Assembly: GCF_009909615.1 (NCBI RefSeq)
Contig: NZ_WWNE01000004.1
Coordinates: 1-64,000 of the forward strand
DNA from: Acidiluteibacter ferrifornacis
GTDB lineage: Bacteria; Bacteroidota; Bacteroidia; Flavobacteriales_E; Vicingaceae
DNA length: 64,000 bases
Direction: 5' to 3'
The notes beneath the pieces were generated by a model. The model was not told the DNA's origin and searched no databases. It worked only from the letters and a program-made list of their open reading frames with translations. Of this stretch, positions 35,701-45,408 are shown one piece after another. Both the position numbers and the translations under genes were made by a program. Position 1 is the first letter of the stretch. The number at the start of each line of letters is the position of its first letter.

Positions 35701-38700
35701 TTGTTTAACTACTCAAACTACAACGGATTCAAATACTGGTGAATATGCTATTGATTTGCCACCTATGCGTTTTGAAATCCCAAACTTTAATGTAATAAGT
35801 AATGCATCTATTCAGTTTAATAACAATGCATTGCTTGATATTACAAATGTTCCTCCAGTAGTTACATCAATAGATTCTGTTTTTAGAGACTCTTTGGGAA
35901 TTAAACAATTAGTTAGAGTAGATTCTGCTCACTATCAAAGACAGCGTGATTTTATCCAGACCGTTAGTCCATCAATTGATGTAAGATCAGCAAACAGACC
36001 TGTTAATAAGTATGGTTCAGATACCGTTACTTATAGTAATTCAGGGGTAAAAATCTTAATTCCTTCAGATTCTTTAGGGTTGAATTACCCCATCTTTGAA
36101 GAAAATAAAGAGTATACCTGGAATATTTCAGCATTTCAAATATATACCAATAAGGACAATGGAATGACTGTGTTAGATTCGGTTCCTATGACTGAAGGAA
36201 ACATCATTATCGTGAATAATTTGGCTAGTGAGCCTCGTCAAGAATTTAAATTTAGGATAACAGATACCACGAAGTTTTCCGGAGTTCAAGAGTATACTTT
36301 TACAGGAGGTCAGTCCAATACAGCTGCAGATCAAACCAATCCTGAATACTCGTTCTCTAAAACTTGTGAAATTACTTTAGCGCCTCAAAATGGTAATGCA
36401 GTTTCATGGAAACCTAATGTTAATGATACTAAAAGTCAATTTTTTAGAGGAATTGTTTTTGGAGGAAAAGCATTGGGGAACTCTTTTGCGACTGCAGGTC
36501 CTCAGGTGGTTACTATGGTTCTTAGAGACCCCCCAGGAACAAGAAGTAAAGCTAGCTGGGAAAGAGCCTCAACAGTTACAAATTCTTATTCGTTTGGAGT
36601 GCAAGCGGGAGTTGCAAGTAATTTAAGTAGTGAAATATCGCTTGGGACAGAATTTGACGTTGGGTTAGGATATACTACTCCAACTAAAATTGAGGCCTCA
36701 GCTAAGAATGATATTTCTGTAGAAGCGAGTATTGGGGCAAATGGAGAATTGATAGAGTCAACAACTAATTCTCTGGGAATTAGCACAGGAACAGGTGATG
36801 AGTTTGTAGGAGGGAATGCAGATTTGTTTTTTGGTAGATCTATGAATATGGACTTCGGTTTGTCACAAGTATTATCCTTAATTGATGCCAATCATTGTAA
36901 CGGAAACTGTGCTTCCACCACATATCGATACAATGGTGTTGATTACAAAATAGGAACTTATGTTAGCATGTATGCCATACCAAAGGGCTATCAAACGGAA
37001 TTTGTATTTACTCAAGCGGGTATAGAGAATTCTGTCATCCCCAAATTGGAAGCTTTAAGAAATCAATTTTTACTGAACAGTTCAAAGTATACTTCGGTGC
37101 CTGCTTCTCACCCTAATTTTGGAAAGAGTAACGATGATATTACATTGACCAATCCGACTCCTGATCCTGAATCGAACTCATTAGAAGATTCGACTGGAGA
37201 AAGCTATACTTTTAAAGGATACATTAGAGTTGATACCACTTATACAAGTCCATTTACTGGAGTTTCCAGAACAATGACAATGTATGAAGGAGTAGACAGT
37301 GTGTGGTGGTACAATAAACAAATAACATTGTGGAAAGATGCTTTAGCTGAGAATGAAAGAGCTAAAGTAACCGCTAATCAAAGTAATTTAGATAAAAACA
37401 TTTCCTATCAAGGCGGTAGTACACAAACTCATACTAATACCACTACCAAGTCATTAGGGGGGGCAATTACGATTGGGTTTAATTTATCTAAAGAAATGAC
37501 TTTGGCCGTAGGTGCAGAAATTGGAGGTACAGGCGCTAAAGTCGAACAAAGTACTAGTTTGTCGATGCAAACTAATGCTACCATTGGTACTAAAGAGGAA
37601 ACTTCTACCACTTTTTCTTATACCTTGGACGACCCAGATGCATTGGATGAATTTAGTGTAGATGTATTTAAAGCACGTGATGGTTTTGGTCCAATTTTCA
37701 AAACTCGTGGAGGACAGACATCTTGTCCTTATCAAGGAGAGGTTAAAACTAAGTATTACCAACCTGGAACAATAATAGATCAGGCTACCATTCAACTTGA
37801 GGATCCTGGGATTACTGCAAGCCCTTCTGTTTTATTCAATATTCCCGCGAATGGACAAGGAAACATTAACCTTTCTCTAATCAATAATGGATTAGAGGAT
37901 GTGGTTTATTCATTGAAAGTACTTGAAAATACCAATCCCAATGGAGCCATATTAAAAATTGATGGAATTAGTCCCAATAGAGATTTTGCTGTACCAGCCT
38001 CTACTTCTATTAATAAGACATTGGTGGTGGAAAAAGGTCCTAACCATATTGCATATGATAGTATTGGTTTAGTATTTCATTCGAGATGTCAGTATGCGTT
38101 TGGAACTGCGGGATATAAGGATATTGCGGACACGGTTTATTTTTCAGTTTACTTCTTGCCATCGTGTACTGAGTTAGATGTTCAAAGCCCACAAAATCAA
38201 TTTGTAGCCAATAATACCTATTCAAATGTTTTACCGGTTATTATTTCGGGTTATGATATAAACTATGGAGGCTTAGAAAAAATTCAATTGCAATACAAGC
38301 CTTCTAATCAAGCTTCTTGGGTTCCTTTGGGTAGAGAGTGGTTTAAGGATACGAACGATATTGATACACGATATCCTAATCATGTTGACCCACAATTGAT
38401 TCCAAGGAATCAATCATACATTAATTATTCATTTGAAATGGATCAATTAATAGATAGAAATTATGACTTGCGTGCTATCGCTACTTGTAAGATTCCTTTT
38501 AATCCTGATTTTAGCCAAGAGTCTAAAGTGGTTTCAGGTGTTTTTGATCGAGTGAATCCTCATCCATTTGGTAGCCCATCTCCTGCAGATGGTGTTTTAG
38601 ACCCCAATGACGATATCGCAATCCGATTCAATGAAGTGATAGAAGCCGGGTCTCTCACTCCCGATAATTTCCAAATTACAGGAGTGTTAAATGGTCAGGA

Positions 38701-41700
38701 ATTAAGACATGACAAGGCGGTAGCATTTGACGGTGCTACAGGTTTTCTGCAAATCGCAAATGGATTCGATTTTGCCTCTGGTAGTTTTACTATTGAGTTT
38801 TGGGCAAAACGAGATGTTATAGGAACCGATCAAACCATTATTTCTCAAGGAGCAAGTAATAATAATGTGTTTGCTATTGGATTTAATGCGGCAAATCAAA
38901 TAGATGTGAAGTTGGGTAACCAAAACTATATGTCAACATTCGCAATTACTGATACGGCATATTGGCACCATTATACGGTTACGTATGATAAGGATAATTT
39001 AGTCTTAGAAATTACCGAGCGAGATGCTCAAACGTCCCAGTTGAGCACTAACAATAACTTTTTTGCCAATTTTACAAGCGGAGGTAAAACCTTTGTAGGA
39101 AAGAGTTCTGTTTCAAATGCACATTTCTTCAATGGATCTATGCACCAATTAAGAATATGGAATAAAGCTTTAACTTCTGGAGAGGTAAGTAGTAGAATCA
39201 ATCAAAATTTACACGGAAGAGAAGCTGGTTTGATCGGCTATTGGCCAATGGATGAAGGTAAAGGGATGCTGGCTGAGGATAAAGCAAGATTCCGTCATGC
39301 GGAAATGAATGCCAACTGGGAAATTAATCCTAAAGGAACAGCGGCCCAATTTGATGGTTTGACAAAATATGCAGTAGTAGATTCTGCAGGAACTTTAGCC
39401 ATCACACAAGAAATGGATATGAGTATCGAATTCTGGTTTAAGACAGTTGGTGGTCGATTGCAAACTTTCCTTTCCAATGGAAGTGGTCGATTGGTAGCTA
39501 ATGATGCCAATAGAAATGGCTGGAACATTGAGATGAATGCTCAAAATGAAATTTGGGTAAAGAATGATTCTTTTGCATTTAAAGCTGTACAAACCAATTA
39601 TGCAGATAATAAATGGCATCATTTTGCCTTAGTCGTTAATCGATTAGCAAATACAACCGCTTATATCGACGGGGTGCAGCAGAAATCCACTTCAAGTACC
39701 AATTTCTGGGGCTTTGGAGCAGCCAAATTAGCAATAGGAGCTAGGTTCAGTGTTATTGCAAACCAAGAGGTTTTCGATCAATATTTTACTGGATTTATGG
39801 ATGAAGTTCGTATCTGGAATACGGCATTGTTAAGAGACAATATTGAGCTGAATCGTTACAACAGGATGAAAGGAGATGAATTCGGATTACTGGCATATTA
39901 CCCATTTGAAAGCTACCGTTTAGAGTTGGGTACTCCTGTTTTGGACGTTTCTTTGGGTAACCAATCTGGTGTATTGCCTAATGCTAGTCGCCTTAATTTA
40001 AGAGCTGCCAATGGATCTATTTACTCTATTGAAACACCTGCAATAGCTCTTCAAAGACCGGTTGAAAAGATTAAGTATTCTTGGAGTGTGAATGGAGATG
40101 AAATTGTTATCACTCCAAACGAACAAGCAGCAAATATTGAAAACGTAACGCTTAATATTTCAGTAAAAGGGGTTAAAGATCTTCATGGAAATGAAATGCA
40201 ATCGCCAAAAACATGGATTGCATTCGTCAACAAAAATCAAGTGTTGTGGCAAGATGCTGAGAAGAATCTGAGCAAGGAGTTAAACGATACATTGACATTT
40301 ACTTCAAAAGTGATTAATAGTGGAGGGGAAGTAAAGAATTTTACCATTTCCAACATTCCATCATGGTTGACTGCTACTCCTGCTAGTGGAACAATTAACC
40401 CATTGAGTACTAAAACCATTAAGTTTACGGTGAATCAAGGAGTTAATATTGGTGATTTTACTGAAGATGTACTTCTAACCACTGATTTTGGCTTTAACGA
40501 AAAATTGTTAGTGAAACTAAAAGTAGCTAAAACTTCACCTAACTTCCATTTAGATCCATCATTGTATCAGCAAAGTATGTCAGTTATTGGTCAGATTAGA
40601 ATCAACGGACAGGTTTCTACGAACCCTGATGATAAACTAGTGGCCTTTATAAATGGAGAAGTAAGGGGAGTAGCCAATTTGCAATATGTTCCTACTTATG
40701 ATAAGTATGTGGCTTTTCTAGATGTTTATAGTAATACTTCTGACAGTATTTATTTCCAAGTATGGAATGCATCCCAAGGACAAATTCACACTGACATCAA
40801 CCCTGTTTTATTTTTTAATAATAATGATTTGGTAGGTTCGCCAGTAAGTCCTCAATATTTTGATGCGGTTAATAATATTTCTAAGCCGATTATCCTGAAG
40901 AGCGGTTGGAACTGGGTGTCCTTCCCGTTAATGGATAATAAGATGAATAGTTTTCACAACTTCTTCGAAGAATTGAATCTTCGTGATGGTGATATGGTAA
41001 AAACTATTGGTAATAATGCGAATGCGCAATACGGAGGTACGGCGATTGGCTGGAGTGGTAATTTGGTCAACCAAGGTTTAAAGAATGAGATTTCCTATTT
41101 GATTAAAATGTCAGTGAGGGATACATTAAATTACAAAGGGTTGGCAATAGATCCTGATACCGTGCAGATTGATGTAGTAAATGGTTGGAACAGAATTGGA
41201 TTCGTTTCTTTGAGAAATATGCAAGTATCTACCGCACTAGCTAATTTTAATGCACAAGATGGCGATATTATCAAGAGTCAAGAGCGCTTCTCTTATTTCG
41301 ACTCTAACCTTGGCTGGATTGGTAGTTTACAAACATTAGAACCTACTAAAGGATACTTGTTAAAAAGCACTGCAAACACCAGCTTTGTTTATCCTCGTCA
41401 AGGATTATTGCGTCAACGAACAGAGTTGCCTGCACAAATGGAGTTGGAAGATATGTTAACTGAACGCTACAGTTTGAACCCCTATAATTATGAGGCAGGA
41501 GTTAGTGCCATAGTAAAAGTGGAGGTGTGTGAAGAAGTGGTTCAGAATGAAAATGTCATCTTAACTGCGTTCCTAGGAGAAGAATTGAGAGGTTGGTCTG
41601 AGTCGGCAACAAAAGTGAATGACGTGTTGGGTTACCAATACTTTTTGACTGCTTATGGTGAAGGGAATGATCAATTTGAATATATCTTGATTGATACGGT

Positions 41701-42094
41701 TACGAATAAGAAAATTGCATTATTAGGTAATCTAGTTTTTGAAAAGAATGGTTTACAAGGAACACCCAACAAACCTATAGTGGTACATCCAACTACAAAA
41801 GTAGATTGTGATGAGTTTAAGGTAGAAGTTAGTCCAATAGAAGCAATGAATTTGGTGTATCCAAATCCTTTCCGAAATACTTTGAATATCACTGTGCCAA
41901 CAGACCTAGGTGAAGCAATAGAAGTGAGCCTAATCGACAGTTATGGCAGAGTATTACATCAAGAAAAATCAGCGCAAGGCAGCTTATTGAACTGGAGTAA
42001 AATTGCAGGAAGCAAAGAGATTGCTCAAGGAGTTTACTACATCCGATTTAGTTCGGATGCAGGTCAAAAAGTGGAAAAAGTAGTGAAATACTAA
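32726..42094 (+). CDS. Giant T9SS-exported surface protein with LamG domains
   Basis: 3122 residues. Long signal peptide (to about residue 37), fibronectin type III-like units (about 165-550), LamG/concanavalin-like domains at about 589-744, 1996-2160 and 2205-2378, carboxypeptidase-regulatory-like folds, a central region (about 1280-1690) rich in Gly/Ala/Ser strands ending in DPDALDEFSVDV...GGQTSCPYQGE that I recognise only loosely, a bacterial Ig-like unit (about 1950-1995), and two GWNxxxF modules (about 2720-2890). Two copies of the LVAFINGEVRG-type module (about 2605-2715 and 2915-3021) also occur in the cadherin protein. A T9SS type A sorting domain ends it (about 3041-3122). Probable adhesin; ligand unknown. 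Confidence 0.88.
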   Translation: MRINFYHPINATFLQNICLRLAILSVMCFASGTIQASVSGYGSEEVSVSVDYSSGYLNVNWRDYRTNSTCDDYMHSARVYYRIGQSGTWIQIYDQNSTIAAVAHSSSAANERRTTIFRTMPATFFEQTVQVRFTGSWKEEDGFFCDGNTNGKDFTYTLNNTIDAPRNVTASSNSYCDKVRLTWDDGSNVNGLNPTRVRIIRNGVASSNYVYSSTNLADYTEGPTAVDLNLSVQTYLEWTNDGQTRFAYGGTVNVTGKKYGPPGKAEGVYLEQANCNGQIQVNWNWSNSTNPSNFLIERSTDSSFTTFTTLTVSGSDRSVRDANTMIGQVYYYRVFAQDNCPNSTTLKTKSEVSTRATEVGLGIPTKPAVKNISVNSVNKSVTLTWTDNTNLEDGFKVVRQSGSGQVEFDVAANDTSYTDNTADNCTNYTYLVKTYNSCKTTGVISTNSLSAYIPSDISQTFSNNGKLEATDGEFGERIDIKWSTPNKQNDDWSILRINPITNDTVPIANLDGRVKSFTDNTADANTLYKYLISGESNCAGNVVYSDTTSDFGFRLAFGTINGQITYSGGSAVKGVKVTALAASGASGKSGGFNGTSSYATISNSAKLSDSLVSVLAYVRPSTTSGIQTVISKISGTKGYQLFIEGGQLKVKIGTTTKQVSIPNFTAGNWISVGTIVSSDSVKLLHNGKYLGVFAHSEGANIKNTSSIEIGRNGTTNYFKGEIDEVRLYNKPLSKQEYERSFDVYINPSMDGLVGYWRFDEGFGVTAYDYSKTLLTTNKNHATLSNVTWSNAKPSTSQLTAGAYTDSLGSYFIPFVPYLGSGDNYTIRPEFGTHTFTPATTTLLIGTGSANYTGQNFTDNSSFTVSGTVKFKNTSCFVKDARIKIDGEVVIRNGEVATTNDSGKFTIQVPIGPHVVTVEQTSHVYSAGRYPAVGTRNFQQNVTGIEFIDSTLVRVVGRVAGGSIQKALPPALGKGKNNIGVASIPFKAQQGNGCLTTQTTTDSNTGEYAIDLPPMRFEIPNFNVISNASIQFNNNALLDITNVPPVVTSIDSVFRDSLGIKQLVRVDSAHYQRQRDFIQTVSPSIDVRSANRPVNKYGSDTVTYSNSGVKILIPSDSLGLNYPIFEENKEYTWNISAFQIYTNKDNGMTVLDSVPMTEGNIIIVNNLASEPRQEFKFRITDTTKFSGVQEYTFTGGQSNTAADQTNPEYSFSKTCEITLAPQNGNAVSWKPNVNDTKSQFFRGIVFGGKALGNSFATAGPQVVTMVLRDPPGTRSKASWERASTVTNSYSFGVQAGVASNLSSEISLGTEFDVGLGYTTPTKIEASAKNDISVEASIGANGELIESTTNSLGISTGTGDEFVGGNADLFFGRSMNMDFGLSQVLSLIDANHCNGNCASTTYRYNGVDYKIGTYVSMYAIPKGYQTEFVFTQAGIENSVIPKLEALRNQFLLNSSKYTSVPASHPNFGKSNDDITLTNPTPDPESNSLEDSTGESYTFKGYIRVDTTYTSPFTGVSRTMTMYEGVDSVWWYNKQITLWKDALAENERAKVTANQSNLDKNISYQGGSTQTHTNTTTKSLGGAITIGFNLSKEMTLAVGAEIGGTGAKVEQSTSLSMQTNATIGTKEETSTTFSYTLDDPDALDEFSVDVFKARDGFGPIFKTRGGQTSCPYQGEVKTKYYQPGTIIDQATIQLEDPGITASPSVLFNIPANGQGNINLSLINNGLEDVVYSLKVLENTNPNGAILKIDGISPNRDFAVPASTSINKTLVVEKGPNHIAYDSIGLVFHSRCQYAFGTAGYKDIADTVYFSVYFLPSCTELDVQSPQNQFVANNTYSNVLPVIISGYDINYGGLEKIQLQYKPSNQASWVPLGREWFKDTNDIDTRYPNHVDPQLIPRNQSYINYSFEMDQLIDRNYDLRAIATCKIPFNPDFSQESKVVSGVFDRVNPHPFGSPSPADGVLDPNDDIAIRFNEVIEAGSLTPDNFQITGVLNGQELRHDKAVAFDGATGFLQIANGFDFASGSFTIEFWAKRDVIGTDQTIISQGASNNNVFAIGFNAANQIDVKLGNQNYMSTFAITDTAYWHHYTVTYDKDNLVLEITERDAQTSQLSTNNNFFANFTSGGKTFVGKSSVSNAHFFNGSMHQLRIWNKALTSGEVSSRINQNLHGREAGLIGYWPMDEGKGMLAEDKARFRHAEMNANWEINPKGTAAQFDGLTKYAVVDSAGTLAITQEMDMSIEFWFKTVGGRLQTFLSNGSGRLVANDANRNGWNIEMNAQNEIWVKNDSFAFKAVQTNYADNKWHHFALVVNRLANTTAYIDGVQQKSTSSTNFWGFGAAKLAIGARFSVIANQEVFDQYFTGFMDEVRIWNTALLRDNIELNRYNRMKGDEFGLLAYYPFESYRLELGTPVLDVSLGNQSGVLPNASRLNLRAANGSIYSIETPAIALQRPVEKIKYSWSVNGDEIVITPNEQAANIENVTLNISVKGVKDLHGNEMQSPKTWIAFVNKNQVLWQDAEKNLSKELNDTLTFTSKVINSGGEVKNFTISNIPSWLTATPASGTINPLSTKTIKFTVNQGVNIGDFTEDVLLTTDFGFNEKLLVKLKVAKTSPNFHLDPSLYQQSMSVIGQIRINGQVSTNPDDKLVAFINGEVRGVANLQYVPTYDKYVAFLDVYSNTSDSIYFQVWNASQGQIHTDINPVLFFNNNDLVGSPVSPQYFDAVNNISKPIILKSGWNWVSFPLMDNKMNSFHNFFEELNLRDGDMVKTIGNNANAQYGGTAIGWSGNLVNQGLKNEISYLIKMSVRDTLNYKGLAIDPDTVQIDVVNGWNRIGFVSLRNMQVSTALANFNAQDGDIIKSQERFSYFDSNLGWIGSLQTLEPTKGYLLKSTANTSFVYPRQGLLRQRTELPAQMELEDMLTERYSLNPYNYEAGVSAIVKVEVCEEVVQNENVILTAFLGEELRGWSESATKVNDVLGYQYFLTAYGEGNDQFEYILIDTVTNKKIALLGNLVFEKNGLQGTPNKPIVVHPTTKVDCDEFKVEVSPIEAMNLVYPNPFRNTLNITVPTDLGEAIEVSLIDSYGRVLHQEKSAQGSLLNWSKIAGSKEIAQGVYYIRFSSDAGQKVEKVVKY

Positions 42095-42110
42095 AGAGTT
42101 AGTTTGACCA

Positions 42111-42151
42111 AAAAAAACGCCCGAATCAAATATTTGGTTCGGGCGTTTTTG
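42111..42151. terminator. Bidirectional terminator between convergent genes
   Basis: 15-bp near-perfect inverted repeat AACGCCCGAATCAAA/TTTGGTTCGGGCGTT (42116-42147), with an A-run before and a T-run after it, so it can serve both the giant surface gene and aspS. Confidence 0.9.
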
Positions 42152-42169
42152 TTATTTTATATTCTATGT

Positions 42170-43939
42170 TTATCCTTTAGCAACCGGCTTTACCGTATTC
42201 AAAAACAATTCCTCTAATTGCGCATCAGCAATCGTTGCAGGCGCATCAATCATGACATCTCTACCACTATTGTTCTTTGGGAATGCTATGTAATCTCGGA
42301 TGGACTCAGAGCCACCAAATAAAGCACAAAGTCGATCAAAGCCTAAAGCAATTCCGCCATGTGGAGGCGCACCATATTCAAAAGCATTCATCAAGAAACC
42401 AAATTGAGCTTTAGCTTCTTCTTCTGTGAATCCTAGTAGGTCGAACATTTTCTTTTGTAAATCTCGGTCATGGATTCTAATAGAACCGCCACCAATCTCA
42501 ACACCGTTAATTACCATGTCGTAAGCATTGGCTCTAATGTCTCCTGGAGCAGTATTCATCTTATCTAAATCAGCTAATTTTGGGGAGGTAAATGGGTGGT
42601 GCATTGCATGGAAACGCTTACTATCTTCATCCCACTCTAATAGTGGAAAGTCGATTACCCAAAGTGGAGCAAATGTATTGTTATCTCTTAAACCCAATTG
42701 TTTTCCCATTTCCAAACGCAATTCGCTTAGCGCTTTTCTTGATTTATTCACTTCACCAGAAATTACCAATAGTAGGTCGCCAGGCTTCGCATTCATTTTG
42801 TCAGCCCAAGTTTTCAACTTCTGGGTATCAAAGAATTTATCTACTGACGATTTGAATGAACCATCAGCATTTACTTTCACATATACCAATCCTGTAGCTC
42901 CAATTTGTGGTTTCTTTACAAAGTCAGTTAATGCATCCAATTGTTTTCTTGTGTATTCTGAACAACCTTCAGCGCAAATTCCAACCACTAATTCAGCGTC
43001 ATCAAAAACTTTGAATCCTTGGTTTTGTGCTACGTCGTTTAGTTCAACGAAAGGCATTCCGAATCGAATGTCTGGTTTGTCGTTTCCATACAGACGCATA
43101 GCGTCATCAAAAGTCATACGAGGGAAGTCTGTTAATTCAACACCTTTTACAGTTTTGAATAAATGTTTCATCATGCCTTCAAACGTATTCAAGATGTCTT
43201 CTTGCTCGATAAAAGTCATCTCACAGTCAATCTGAGTAAACTCTGGCTGACGGTCGGCTCTTAAATCTTCATCTCTAAAACACTTAACAATTTGGTAGTA
43301 GCGGTCGTAACCCGCTACCATCAATAACTGTTTAAATGTTTGTGGTGATTGTGGAAGAGCATAAAATTCATTCGGGTTCATTCTTGAAGGTACCACAAAG
43401 TCACGAGCACCTTCAGGAGTAGATTTAATTAAATAAGGAGTTTCTACTTCAATAAAATCTTCGTTGTTTAAGAAGTTTCTTACTTCTTTATTGATTTGAT
43501 GTCTAAGCATCAGTTTTGAAGCTACCGGCTTTCTTCTCAAGTCCAAGTAGCGGTATTTCATCCTCAAATCTTCACCGCCATCCGTTTCGTCTTCAATTGT
43601 GAATGGGGGTGTTTTTGAAGCATTTAAAATAGTCATTGAAGTCACTTCAATTTCTACTTCACCAGTCTTCATGTTTTTGTTTTTGCTACTTCTTTCTATT
43701 ACTTTTCCTGAAATAGAAATTACAAACTCACGACCTAATTTTCTTGCTTTTTCACACAAGTCAGCATTAGTTTCCATATTAAATACTAACTGCGTTATGC
43801 CATACCGATCTCTTAAATCAATAAAGGTCATACCTCCTAAATCTCTTGATTTTTGTACCCATCCACAAAGGGTTACTTCTTTATTTAAATCGGAAATAGT
43901 TAATTCTCCGCAAGTGTTTGATCGTAACATATTCTTCAA
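42170..43939 (-). CDS. aspS: Aspartyl-tRNA synthetase
   Basis: 589 residues, the usual length of bacterial AspRS. N-terminal OB-fold anticodon-binding domain (1-110; [20 protein letters not shown]), class II catalytic core with motif 2 ([18 protein letters not shown]) and motif 3 (GIALGFDRL), and the bacterial GAD insertion in between. Charges tRNA-Asp in the cytoplasm. Stands alone on the minus strand. A candidate -7 element TAATTTCG lies at 43955-43962 on this strand. Confidence 0.98.
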   Translation of the reverse strand: MKNMLRSNTCGELTISDLNKEVTLCGWVQKSRDLGGMTFIDLRDRYGITQLVFNMETNADLCEKARKLGREFVISISGKVIERSSKNKNMKTGEVEIEVTSMTILNASKTPPFTIEDETDGGEDLRMKYRYLDLRRKPVASKLMLRHQINKEVRNFLNNEDFIEVETPYLIKSTPEGARDFVVPSRMNPNEFYALPQSPQTFKQLLMVAGYDRYYQIVKCFRDEDLRADRQPEFTQIDCEMTFIEQEDILNTFEGMMKHLFKTVKGVELTDFPRMTFDDAMRLYGNDKPDIRFGMPFVELNDVAQNQGFKVFDDAELVVGICAEGCSEYTRKQLDALTDFVKKPQIGATGLVYVKVNADGSFKSSVDKFFDTQKLKTWADKMNAKPGDLLLVISGEVNKSRKALSELRLEMGKQLGLRDNNTFAPLWVIDFPLLEWDEDSKRFHAMHHPFTSPKLADLDKMNTAPGDIRANAYDMVINGVEIGGGSIRIHDRDLQKKMFDLLGFTEEEAKAQFGFLMNAFEYGAPPHGGIALGFDRLCALFGGSESIRDYIAFPKNNSGRDVMIDAPATIADAQLEELFLNTVKPVAKG

Positions 43940-44027
43940 TATAATTTAAGCTGCGAAATTAGTGAATCGGTATGTTTTAAGCTACATAAGATGGACTTTA
44001 ATTAGCTTTGTCGAAAATAAGACGACC

Positions 44028-44477
44028 ATGGAATTAACAGTATTTTCCGACGAACGATTTATGAAAGAAGCGTTAAAAGAGGCACAAAAAGCATTCGAAG
44101 CTGACGAGGTGCCGGTTGGAGCTGTTGTAGTTCATAAGAATACCATTATAGCTCGTGCGCATAATTATACAGAGCATTTGAATGATGTGACAGCTCATGC
44201 AGAAATGCAAGCCTTCACTGCTGCTGCGGATTATTTAGGCAGTAAATATCTGGATGAATGCACTTTGTATGTAACCTTGGAGCCGTGTGTCATGTGCGCC
44301 GGAGCAGCTTTTTGGACACAAATTGGAAAAGTAGTGTTTGGTGCTGCCGACGAACGAAGAGGATATCGTGCTGCAGCAGAAAAATCCATTTTACATCCCA
44401 AAACGGAAGTAGTGAATGGAATAATGGCAGAAGAGTGTGGAGCTTTGGTAAAGAACTTCTTTAAAAGTAAAAGATAA
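44028..44477 (+). CDS. tadA: tRNA-specific adenosine deaminase
   Basis: 149 residues from ATG 44028 (an upstream in-frame start at 43962 would overlap the aspS promoter region and add an unrelated tail). CDA-fold zinc motifs are intact: H57-A-E59 (catalytic Glu) and P86-C87-V-M-C90. TadA converts A34 to inosine in tRNA-Arg(ACG). Members of this family can also be guanine or other nucleoside deaminases, but this motif set and length fit TadA. Divergent from aspS. Confidence 0.9.
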   Translation: MELTVFSDERFMKEALKEAQKAFEADEVPVGAVVVHKNTIIARAHNYTEHLNDVTAHAEMQAFTAAADYLGSKYLDECTLYVTLEPCVMCAGAAFWTQIGKVVFGAADERRGYRAAAEKSILHPKTEVVNGIMAEECGALVKNFFKSKR

Positions 44478-44493
44478 TTTTCATCCAAGTATC

Positions 44494-44634
44494 TTAGTGC
44501 TCCTCTATCTATATAACGAGAAAGTCTGTGCTGATATTATCGAAGTGCTCAATACAACAAAGGATAGAGAATACTATAGTCAAAATTCACTTTTGGGAGG
44601 TTCTTCAAGCTTCTTCGGGGTGAAATTTGAATAG
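44494..44634 (+). pseudogene. Possible gene remnant: C-terminal fragment of an unidentified protein
   Basis: Just after tadA an open frame reads LVLLYLYNEKVCADIIEVLN and ends SSSFFGVKFE before a stop at 44632-44634 (possible GTG start 44497, 45 residues). Its composition looks like real protein rather than random AT-rich DNA, and the aromatic ending resembles an outer-membrane or enzyme C-terminus. I recognise no family. The rest of the 343-bp gap to 44821 holds only a dispersed-repeat-like motif and a possible -7 box TAATTTTG (44771-44778). Confidence 0.3.
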
Positions 44635-44680
44635 AAAGTAATAGTATCAAAAGGTAACAGCCATTTAGTGGTGACATTTT

Positions 44681-44718
44681 AATTTCTAACATCGAAGCGG
44701 TCTAAAATCTACTCTTTA
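44681..44718. repeat. Dispersed repeat-like motif, copy 1
   Basis: AATTTCTAACATCGAAGCGG then TCTAAAATCTACTCTTTA aligns with 50136-50170 (AACTTCTAACAGAGCAGCGG then TCTAGTCTCGTCTTTA). Shared core: TTCTAACA-n4-AGCGGTCTA. Both are intergenic. Confidence 0.4.
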
Positions 44719-44820
44719 TATAAGGTAAAGAACAACTGTCTAAAAAAGCTGTTATAAAATCCTTTATTGGTAATTTTGTCCTTCCAATTCATACAAGTAT
44801 AAACTCAAAAATATAGAACC

Positions 44821-45231
44821 ATGTATCCAGAAGAAATGGTAGCCCCAATGAAAGCTGAATTAACTTCAGTTGGATTTAAAGAATTATTAAGTCCAGAAGA
44901 TGTAGACAATGCGATAAATGCATCTGGAACCACATTAGTCATGATTAATTCTGTTTGCGGTTGTGCTGCAGCAAATGCACGCCCTGCTGTAAGAATGGCA
45001 GCAGAGAATGCTAAAAGACCAGATCATTTAACTACAGTTTTTGCAGGTGTAGATGCAGCAGCGGTTGCACAAGCAAGAAAACACATGTTGCCTTATCCTC
45101 CATCTTCTCCATCTATTGCTTTATTTAAAGATGGAAAGTTGGTTCATTTTATCGAACGTCACCACATTGAAGGACGTCCTGCCGAAATGATTGCAGAGAA
45201 TTTGAACATGGCATTCAACGAATATTGTTAG
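44821..45231 (+). CDS. Bacilliredoxin BrxA/BrxB family (YphP/YqiW-like)
   Basis: 136 residues. Contains the bacilliredoxin active site V-C46-G-C48 in a thioredoxin-like fold and the family features MYPEEMVAPM, ARPAVRMAAENA and HHIEGRPAEMIAENL. These proteins remove bacillithiol from oxidised cysteines in species that make bacillithiol; in Bacteroidota without it they may have a general disulfide role. Preceded by a possible -7 box TAATTTTG (44771-44778). Monocistronic, with 180 bp to the ribosomal operon. Confidence 0.92.
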   Translation: MYPEEMVAPMKAELTSVGFKELLSPEDVDNAINASGTTLVMINSVCGCAAANARPAVRMAAENAKRPDHLTTVFAGVDAAAVAQARKHMLPYPPSSPSIALFKDGKLVHFIERHHIEGRPAEMIAENLNMAFNEYC

Positions 45232-45328
45232 AAAGTATAAAGTTTCTTTCGCAACATCAACAAGCAAGGTAAGTTGGTGAATATTGGCAAAGTGTAATAA
45301 TTCACAATTTATTTGTTAATAAAGTTTG

Positions 45329-45356
45329 TTGAAGAAAAAAAATAGTTCTAACTTCG
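45329..45356 (+). promoter_or_regulatory. Bacteroidota-type promoter of the rplM operon
   Basis: TTG (45329-45331), 17 bp, TAACTTCG (45349-45356), close to the phylum consensus TTG-N17-23-TAnnTTTG. It leaves a leader of about 45-50 nt (CCCCTTTTGGG, AAGTGCGCTT) before rplM that may be an L13 autoregulatory leader. Confidence 0.7.
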
Positions 45357-45408
45357 CAGCCCCTTTTGGGATAAGTGCGCTTAATAAACAGTTAAAAGAT
45401 AAATTAAG

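Noticed and set aside
36586..36891. 101-residue minus-strand open frame, and similar ones across 34595-41892
   Set aside because: All are antisense shadows of the giant surface gene with no start signals or recognisable features.
42528..43235. 235-residue plus-strand open frame
   Set aside because: It lies wholly antisense to aspS, whose protein is unmistakable; composition is that of a shadow frame.
43962..44027. Longer start for tadA
   Set aside because: The extra N-terminus has no family support and overlaps the likely aspS promoter; ATG 44028 begins just before the conserved domain.
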